Positions 7,178-11,920 of a stretch of 11,920 nt of DNA are shown here, in pieces (within the stretch, counting starts at the first letter, position 1; each line of letters begins with the position of its first letter). Position numbers and translations under genes: made by a program. The notes under the pieces are model-generated. The model had not been told where the DNA came from and made no database searches. It worked only from the letters and a program-made list of their open reading frames with translations. The stretch covers positions 1 through 11,920 of the forward strand of contig JAAOIF010000012.1 of assembly GCA_015163925.1 (NCBI GenBank). The letters are read 5' to 3'. The DNA comes from Candidatus Thioglobus sp. Lineage in GTDB: Bacteria; Pseudomonadota; Gammaproteobacteria; PS1; Pseudothioglobaceae.

Positions 7178-7834
7178 TTATTGCTTTTGAAAAACCACAA
7201 ACAGGCGCTCAATAAAAGCTGTATATTTGTTACTAATATGGCTCACCTGAGAGGCAAATCGGTTGTAAGCAATGGTCGCCGGAATGGCTGCAAATAGTCC
7301 AAAAGCCGTTGCTATCAACGCCTCAGCGATGCCCGGGGCAACTATCGCAATAGTCGCTTGCTTGACCGAAGCCAGCCCGATAAACGAATGCATAATTCCC
7401 CAAACCGTGCCAAACAAACCGATATAAGGGCTGGATGAGGCAATCATCGCCAGCACACTCAAGCCATCATCCAAATTATCAATTTCACTATTTAGCGCCG
7501 TATTCATTGAGCGATAAGCCCGCTCGGAGTTGAGAATTGGCTCTTTATTAACTTTGCTCGGATGCTTAAATTCATCATATCCAGTAACAAAAATCCGCTG
7601 CATTCTGCTAATTTTTGCGTCCTCATCTTTTGGAATTTTGCTATAAATTTTCTCAAAATCAAAGCTCAAATCATCAGCTTCAGCATTAAAAATTTTAATA
7701 TCTTTGCGCACATTTGCCAAAGTTTTGTTTTTTGACAAAATCAAAGTCCAAGAATAAATGCTCATTAGCACCAAAATAAACATCACCACTTGCACCACAA
7801 AACCGGCACTTATAATTAAACTAAAAATTGACAA
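7178..7834 (-). CDS. tolQ: Tol-Pal system protein TolQ (MotA/TolQ/ExbB family)
   Basis: Inner-membrane proton-channel subunit that forms the motor with TolR. It is 218 residues, within the family's range. Three transmembrane segments are visible: about 5-30, 128-150 (in which SSPYIGLFGTVWGIMHSF is diagnostic) and 160-190 (IVAPGIAEALIATAFGLFAAIPATIAYNRF), with a cytoplasmic loop between the first two. The start codon is TTG at 7834: GGAG on the coding strand (7845-7842) lies 7 bases upstream, and the in-frame N-terminus SIFSLIISAGF fits TolQ. An ATG just before it is out of frame. It is the first gene of the run that continues through tolR and tolA. ybgC, often upstream, is missing; ruvB lies upstream instead. 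Confidence 0.94.
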   Translation of the reverse strand: MSIFSLIISAGFVVQVVMFILVLMSIYSWTLILSKNKTLANVRKDIKIFNAEADDLSFDFEKIYSKIPKDEDAKISRMQRIFVTGYDEFKHPSKVNKEPILNSERAYRSMNTALNSEIDNLDDGLSVLAMIASSSPYIGLFGTVWGIMHSFIGLASVKQATIAIVAPGIAEALIATAFGLFAAIPATIAYNRFASQVSHISNKYTAFIERLFVVFQKQ

Positions 7835-7854
7835 AATTATTCTCCATTGATTTT

Positions 7855-7948
7855 AAAATAAGGCTAATTTCTCAAAAATCGCCCAAATATTTACCTCATA
7901 AATCATACCTTATTTTGGGTGAAAAAATCCAACTGATTTACCCAAAAT
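7855..7948 (-). promoter_or_regulatory. tolQ leader with two mutually exclusive stem arms
   Basis: Reading on the coding strand, ATTTTGGGT (7948-7940) is the exact reverse complement of ACCCAAAAT (7920-7912). The second arm continues as AATAAGG, and AAAATAAGG (7916-7908) is in turn the exact reverse complement of CCTTATTTT (7863-7855), close to the tolQ Shine-Dalgarno. Because the middle segment is shared, both stems cannot form at once. No U tract follows either stem, so a classical terminator is not supported. A TATGAT (7907-7902) between the segments could be a -10 box, in which case transcripts starting there would lack the first stem. Confidence 0.35.
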
Positions 7949-7951
7949 CTC

Positions 7952-8980
7952 TCAAGTATCAAATAAATCTTTGTTATTTTTGGCTCTAACCAAGCCCAAA
8001 TGTGCATACGCCAAATCAGTTGCAGACCGCCCACGCGGCGTTCTCATCACAAATCCTTGCTGAATTAAATACGGCTCAACCATATCCTCCAAAGTCCCCC
8101 GTTCCTCGCCGATAGCAGTTGCCAGAGTGTCAATTCCCACCGGTCCGCCGGCAAATTTATTCATCATAATTGACAAATAATCTCGGTCTAATTGCTCCAA
8201 ACCGAGCTCATCAACTTTCAGCTCAATCAATGCCTCTTGGGCAATTTGCTGATGGATAATTCCGGCGGTTCTAATATCGGCAAAATCACGCACTCGGCGC
8301 AGCAAACGATTAGCAATTCTGGGAGTTCCACGGGAGCGTTTAGCGATTTCTAATGCTCCATTTTCCTCAATTTTAATCTGGAAAATATCCGCCGAACGGG
8401 TAACAATTTGCTGCAAATCCTTGACCTCATAAAACGCCAAACGCTGCACAATTCCGAATCTATCACGCAAGGGAGAAGTCAGCATTCCGGCTCGTGTGGT
8501 CGCTCCAATCAGAGTAAATGGCGGCAGCTCAAGCTTTACCGAATGCGCTGCCACGCCCTCGCCGACCATAATATCCAATTTAAAATCCTCCAAAGCCGGA
8601 TAGAGAATTTCCTCCACCACCGGATTTAGCCGATGAATTTCATCAATAAATAAAATATCAAAAGCCTCAAGCTTGGTCAAAATCGCCGCTAAATCGCCAG
8701 AACGCTCCAGCACCGGACCTGAAGTTTGCTTAAAACCAGTGCCCATTTGATTAGCAATTACATTTGCCAAAGTGGTTTTGCCCAAGCCCGGCGGACCGTA
8801 AATCAGGCAATGGTCCAAAGCCTCAGAGCGTTTTTTAGCCGCCTGAATAAATAATTTCATCTGCGATTTGACATCAGCCTGACCGATATATTCAGCCAGA
8901 GAATCCGGACGCACCGAAGTCATAATTATTTCTTCATCGGCTTGCTGCTGTCCGCTGATTAGGGAATCTTCTTCAATCAT
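7952..8980 (-). CDS. ruvB: Holliday junction branch migration ATPase RuvB
   Basis: Hexameric AAA+ motor that, with RuvA, drives branch migration at Holliday junctions before RuvC cuts. The 342-residue length is typical. Walker [10 protein letters not shown] at 62-70, Walker B DEIHR at 113-117, sensor-1 region GATTRAG (159-165), arginine-finger motif LRDRFG (171-176) and the family stretch [19 protein letters not shown] (in the lid domain) are all present. The C-terminal winged helix ends with [12 protein letters not shown]. Nothing is missing. The start ATG at 8980 lies 18 bases after the lolB stop, so the two are probably cotranscribed. ruvA, usually directly upstream, is absent. A 117-base spacer with inverted repeats separates it from tolQ. 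Confidence 0.97.
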   Translation of the reverse strand: MIEEDSLISGQQQADEEIIMTSVRPDSLAEYIGQADVKSQMKLFIQAAKKRSEALDHCLIYGPPGLGKTTLANVIANQMGTGFKQTSGPVLERSGDLAAILTKLEAFDILFIDEIHRLNPVVEEILYPALEDFKLDIMVGEGVAAHSVKLELPPFTLIGATTRAGMLTSPLRDRFGIVQRLAFYEVKDLQQIVTRSADIFQIKIEENGALEIAKRSRGTPRIANRLLRRVRDFADIRTAGIIHQQIAQEALIELKVDELGLEQLDRDYLSIMMNKFAGGPVGIDTLATAIGEERGTLEDMVEPYLIQQGFVMRTPRGRSATDLAYAHLGLVRAKNNKDLFDT

Positions 8981-8998
8981 AATTGGTTATTTTACGGT

Positions 8999-9493
8999 TC
9001 AAATGAGGCTAATATTTTGAAATATTAGTTTAATTTTAATATTTTTTGACCTGTGAATTAGGCGAATAATTTTAGGCAAACCATTTGTCTGCCGAGAAAT
9101 AATTTGCAAGCGCCACTCGCTGCTCTCAAAAGGCCGATTAAAAGCGATTTTGCCTAATTCATAAATCGGAAAATACCAATGGATTTTGCCCAGCATCCAA
9201 GCCTTAAAACTCTTGCTAATCGGCTCGCTATCAACTTGCAAACGCCCATTTTTAAATGCAATTTCCAGCCGCCCAAGCCCGAGTGCTGTGGTCAGAATCA
9301 GTTGATAATTTGAGCCATCAAACCTTGCCTCAAAGCCAGCATTTTGGCTCTTATTACTAAATTCCACGCCCAATCTGCCGCTGGTTTGCCAAGCATTTGG
9401 AATGCTCTGCGGAGGCTTTGTAATAACACTTTTTTGCTCAATGCTTGCGCAAGATTGCAGAAAAATCAAAAAGAATAATAACGCCAATTTCAT
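8999..9493 (-). CDS. lolB: Outer-membrane lipoprotein LolB
   Basis: Lipoprotein that accepts lipoproteins from LolA and inserts them in the outer membrane. The start chosen at 9493 gives MKLALLFFLIFLQSC: a compact signal peptide with lipobox LQSC and acylated Cys at position 15. GAGG lies 3 bases before this ATG, a short spacing. Alternatives in frame are ATG at 9502, ATG at 9538 and GTG at 9550; the last two would swallow the divergent promoter region, so they are less likely. The mature part shows WQTSGRLGVEF, GRLEIAF, KAWMLGKIHWYFP, LPKIIRLIH and IKIKLIF, matching the LolB order, and its position divergent from hemA matches the common lolB-hemA arrangement. Sequence identity to characterised LolB looks low, as usual. 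ruvB follows by 18 bases; ispE, a frequent neighbour, is absent. Confidence 0.83.
   Translation of the reverse strand: MKLALLFFLIFLQSCASIEQKSVITKPPQSIPNAWQTSGRLGVEFSNKSQNAGFEARFDGSNYQLILTTALGLGRLEIAFKNGRLQVDSEPISKSFKAWMLGKIHWYFPIYELGKIAFNRPFESSEWRLQIISRQTNGLPKIIRLIHRSKNIKIKLIFQNISLI
9009..9028. repeat. Perfect 9-bp palindrome at the 3' end of lolB
   Basis: CTAATATTT (9009-9017) and AAATATTAG (9020-9028) are exact reverse complements around TG. It lies within the last codons of lolB, close to the ruvB start. It is AT-rich, lacks a GC stem and has no T tract directly after it on the coding strand, so a terminator call is not justified. It may be a chance result of low GC. Confidence 0.4.
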
Positions 9494-9501
9494 GAGCCTC
9501 A

Positions 9502-9534
9502 TTGTAACGGTAAAGACCGCCCTTAGGGTATAAT
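9502..9534 (+). promoter_or_regulatory. Likely hemA promoter
   Basis: TATAAT at 9529-9534 is a consensus -10 box, 27 bases before the hemA ATG at 9562. The best upstream hexamer, TTGTAA (9502-9507), is 21 bases away, which is long for a -35, so the -35 is weak or not where expected. A start of transcription near 9541 would leave a leader of about 20 bases with no Shine-Dalgarno. A leftward lolB promoter must overlap the same interval. Confidence 0.5.
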
Positions 9535-9561
9535 TCATAGCTTTTTTCACTTAATTATTCT

Positions 9562-10818
9562 ATGTCATCTATTGCTATTTTAAGTGTAAATCATCAGCTT
9601 GCCCCGGTGGCAGTGCGCGAAAAAGTCGCCTTTGCCCCCGCCCAGCTTGCTAATCAGCTAAAAAAACTCGCCTCCATTTCCGCCATAGAGGGCTGTGTGA
9701 TTGTCTCAACTTGCAATCGTGCTGAGATTTATGTGGCTTCAAATGCTAAAAATACTCGGCAAATTTTGAGTGATTATTTAGCCCAAACTCATCAAATAAA
9801 ACCCCAAGATTTAGCGCAATATTTGTTATATTTTGAGGCCGATGATGCTTTGGAACATATCTGCAAAGTGGCAACCGGACTGGATTCTTTAGTGCTGGGC
9901 GAGGCGCAAATTTTAGGGCAACTCAAAGACGCATATAATCTGGCAAAACGCGCCGGCACGCTAAGTAAATTATTAGAAAAATTATTCCAGCACGCCTTTT
10001 CAACCGCCAAAAAAGTCAGAACCGACACTAAAATCGGCTCCAGCCCAGTCTCTGTCGCCTATTGTGCCATCAAACTAAGTGAGAAAATCTTTACCGATTT
10101 AGCCCAGCAAACGGTGATGCTAATCGGCGCTGGCGAAATGATTGAACTCTGTGCCCAGCACCTCAGCCAAAAAGGCGTTAGCAATATGATTGTGGCGAAT
10201 AGAACTGTTGAAAATGCACAAAAAATCGCCGCCGCTTACAACGCCGAAGCCGTTAGTTTGAAGCAGTTTTCCAGCCTAATTCACAAGGCCGATATTATCA
10301 TTTCCTCCACCGCCGCCTCAGTGCCGATTATCGGCAAAGGCCTGATTGAAACTGCCCTGAAACGCCGCCGCCACAAGCCTATTTTCATTTTGGATATTGC
10401 AATTCCGCGCGACATTGAGCCGGAGGTCGCCCAGCTCGGAGATGTGTTTTTATACACTTTGGACGATTTGCAGCAAGTGGTGGATAATAATATTGATAAT
10501 CGGCAAAAGGAAAAAACGCTGGCGGCGGAAATTATTACTACTGAAAATCAGAAATTTGACACTTGGATTAACACTTTGCCGAATGAAAAAGTGGTGCAAA
10601 ATTATCAAAAAAATGCTTATAAAATCAAAGATTCGGCTGTGGCAGCGGCGTTGAAAAAACTCAAAAATAACAAAAATACTGAGGAAATTATCAAGCAATT
10701 AGCCGACCAAATTACTAATAAACTTTTGCATTCGCCGTTTGCAAATATCAAAAATGCCTCAGAAATTCAGTTGGAAAAATGCAAAAATTGTGTCCCTAAA
10801 ATTGCCAAAAAATTATGA
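9562..10818 (+). CDS. hemA: Glutamyl-tRNA reductase
   Basis: NADPH-dependent enzyme that reduces glutamyl-tRNA-Glu to glutamate-1-semialdehyde, the first committed step of heme synthesis by the C5 pathway. The protein has 418 residues, the standard length. The catalytic Cys51 sits in STCNRAEIY (49-57), the conserved [15 protein letters not shown] is at 106-120, and SVAYCAIKL follows. The nucleotide-binding domain has LIGAGEM (187-193) and ANRT. The helical dimerisation domain ends [15 protein letters not shown]. The ATG at 9562 gives the normal N-terminus ([23 protein letters not shown]) but has no Shine-Dalgarno. The stop overlaps the prfA start as ATGA, a classical hemA-prfA coupling. The C-terminal few residues ([12 protein letters not shown]) are Lys/Cys-rich and not conserved in the family. 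Confidence 0.97.
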   Translation: MSSIAILSVNHQLAPVAVREKVAFAPAQLANQLKKLASISAIEGCVIVSTCNRAEIYVASNAKNTRQILSDYLAQTHQIKPQDLAQYLLYFEADDALEHICKVATGLDSLVLGEAQILGQLKDAYNLAKRAGTLSKLLEKLFQHAFSTAKKVRTDTKIGSSPVSVAYCAIKLSEKIFTDLAQQTVMLIGAGEMIELCAQHLSQKGVSNMIVANRTVENAQKIAAAYNAEAVSLKQFSSLIHKADIIISSTAASVPIIGKGLIETALKRRRHKPIFILDIAIPRDIEPEVAQLGDVFLYTLDDLQQVVDNNIDNRQKEKTLAAEIITTENQKFDTWINTLPNEKVVQNYQKNAYKIKDSAVAAALKKLKNNKNTEEIIKQLADQITNKLLHSPFANIKNASEIQLEKCKNCVPKIAKKL

Positions 10819-11920
10819 ATTCATCAATTTTAGCCAAGCTTGAGCAGTCGGCAATGCGGCTGGAGGAAGTGGAGGTAATGCTTTCAAACTCTGAGGTTGC
10901 CGCCGACCAAGACCGATTTCGCCAGCTCTCAATTGAGCATTCTCAGCTTGCTCCAATCAATCAGCAATTTGCCAAATATTTAGCCGCAAATGCCGACATC
11001 CAAGCCGCTCAGAATATGCTTTTGGAGGAAACTGATGAGGAAATTAGGGGCTTGGCAAAAGAGGAAATCACCGCTGCAAAGGCAAAATTAGTAGTATTGG
11101 AATTGGAGCTGAAAAAGGCATTATTGCCAAAAGACCCAAATGATGCACGCGATATTATCATTGAAATCCGCGCCGGCACTGGGGGCGATGAGGCAAGTAT
11201 TTTCTCCGGCGACTTGTTCAAAATGTATTCTCGCTATGTGGAAAAACAGCGCTGGCAAATCGAAATCCTCAGCTCAAATGCCGGCGAGCACGGCGGTTTC
11301 AAGGAAATTATCGCCAAAATCAGCGGCGAAAATGTTTATGCAAAACTCAAGTTTGAATCCGGTGCTCACCGCGTCCAGCGCGTCCCAGAAACCGAATCTC
11401 AAGGCCGCGTCCACACCAGCGCCTGCACTGTGGCGATTATGCCAGAAGTCTCAAACATTGAAGAAGTTGATATAAATATGTCCGATGTCAGAGTCGATAC
11501 TTTCAGAGCCAGCGGCGCCGGCGGTCAGCATGTAAATAAAACCGACTCCGCCGTCCGCCTCACTCACATCCCCACAGGCACGGTAGTTGAGTGCCAAGAC
11601 GGGCGCTCACAGCACAAAAACAAAGCCCAAGCGTTATCAGTTTTAGCATCAAGAATTTTGGACCAGCAGCAGCAAATCCAGCAAAAACAGCAAGCCTCAA
11701 CCCGCAAACAATTAGTCGGCAGCGGCGACCGCTCAGAGCGCATCCGCACCTACAACTACCCGCAAGGCCGCATCACCGAACACCGCATCAGCCTCACCCT
11801 GTATAAGCTCGCCGAGGTAATGGACGGCGATTTAGCATACCCAGAAATTGAGGCGCTGACCTGTTTTACCTTCGGCTCTTTTCTGGCAATAGCATCAATT
11901 TTCCGCAAAAAATCAACCTT
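10815..11920 (+). CDS. prfA: Peptide chain release factor 1, 3' end lost at a junction near 11840
   Basis: Release factor reading UAA/UAG in the ribosomal A site. The ATG at 10815 overlaps the hemA stop. The N-terminal coiled domain is followed by [17 protein letters not shown], the tripeptide anticodon region PET (191-193, in [15 protein letters not shown]), and the catalytic GGQ at 236-238 in [31 protein letters not shown] and [12 protein letters not shown] (to about residue 340) are still typical. After that the frame runs on to the window edge (368 codons and counting, against about 360 in the family) with [14 protein letters not shown], which is not release factor sequence. That stretch is the antisense of a TldD fragment, so about 20 native C-terminal residues are missing. 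prmC, the usual next gene, cannot be seen. Base composition is visibly richer in G+C here than in the min-glyS region. Confidence 0.93.
   Translation, partial: MNSSILAKLEQSAMRLEEVEVMLSNSEVAADQDRFRQLSIEHSQLAPINQQFAKYLAANADIQAAQNMLLEETDEEIRGLAKEEITAAKAKLVVLELELKKALLPKDPNDARDIIIEIRAGTGGDEASIFSGDLFKMYSRYVEKQRWQIEILSSNAGEHGGFKEIIAKISGENVYAKLKFESGAHRVQRVPETESQGRVHTSACTVAIMPEVSNIEEVDINMSDVRVDTFRASGAGGQHVNKTDSAVRLTHIPTGTVVECQDGRSQHKNKAQALSVLASRILDQQQQIQQKQQASTRKQLVGSGDRSERIRTYNYPQGRITEHRISLTLYKLAEVMDGDLAYPEIEALTCFTFGSFLAIASIFRKKST
11840..11920 (-). pseudogene. tldD: Internal fragment of TldD (metalloprotease), truncated at a junction
   Basis: Reading the complement from 11920 leftward gives 27 residues beginning [15 protein letters not shown] and ending [10 protein letters not shown]. 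This lines up with the internal TldD segment known from E. coli as EKLDILRRVDKVAREAD then KRVQEVTASLSG, matching across the whole stretch with one residue missing. After SG the frame leaves TldD and reads the antisense of prfA. TldD, with TldE/PmbA, forms a zinc metalloprotease acting in peptide maturation and CcdA degradation. Only this piece is visible; the start of the gene would lie beyond the right edge. The fragment and the broken prfA meet at about 11835-11842. Confidence 0.75.

Noticed and set aside
7853..7906. 17-codon ORF on the minus strand in the tolQ leader, possible leader peptide
   Set aside because: The only purine-rich run (AAGG) is 1 base before its ATG, too close to act as a ribosome site, there is no run of a regulatory amino acid, and random ORFs of this size are expected.
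11140..11475. 111-codon ORF on the plus strand within prfA
   Set aside because: It is an alternative frame of prfA, whose GTGGDE, PET and GGQ motifs identify the coding frame.

Overview
The window is ordinary-looking, AT-rich chromosomal DNA from a gammaproteobacterium. It carries LolB divergent from HemA-PrfA, TolQ-TolR-TolA, MinC, a separate glycyl-tRNA synthetase beta subunit, and RuvB and RuvC. I cannot name the genus from sequence alone. Gene packing is very tight, with several 4-base ATGA overlaps and gaps of a few bases. I see no tRNA, rRNA, insertion sequence, CRISPR array or phage gene.

Layout. Positions 1-812 (+) hold the 3' two-thirds of a cation diffusion facilitator (CDF) transporter that runs in from the left. 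Facing it are a 54-residue membrane ORF (794-958, -) and ruvC (982-1452, -). A 91-base divergent spacer with a perfect inverted repeat separates ruvC from a thioredoxin gene (1544-1906, +), which ends flush against the end of the next minus-strand run. That run, read right to left from 7834 to 1907, is tolQ, tolR, tolA, a MbcA/ParS/Xre antitoxin-family protein, minC, glyS, a PGPGW-like membrane protein and an ArsC/Spx/YffB-like protein. It is probably one long operon. Upstream of tolQ, still on the minus strand, lie lolB and ruvB (9493-7952). lolB is divergent from hemA-prfA (9562 to the right edge, +).

How the genes fit together. TolQRA energises envelope constriction at division and MinC restrains FtsZ placement, so the central run joins two cell-division functions with a translation enzyme and small accessory genes. 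LolB finishes lipoprotein delivery to the outer membrane. HemA makes the first committed precursor of tetrapyrroles and PrfA terminates translation. RuvB and RuvC act in Holliday-junction processing. Usual partners are missing beside their genes: ruvA, tolB/pal, minD/minE and glyQ, so canonical operons are broken up in this lineage.

Most notable points. (1) At about 11835-11842 prfA stops resembling release factor 1, and the remaining ~80 bases encode, on the opposite strand, a clear internal piece of TldD; this is a rearrangement or, more likely, a chimeric join. (2) A solo antitoxin-family gene sits inside the tol-min run with no visible toxin. (3) MinC lacks the RSGQ signature used to bind MinD and has a linker encoded by four 12-base units each holding an A7 tract. 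(4) The tolQ leader has mutually exclusive hairpins. (5) The 54-residue ORF resembles a clipped CDF N-terminus. I found no convincing new multi-gene system; the rest is housekeeping.
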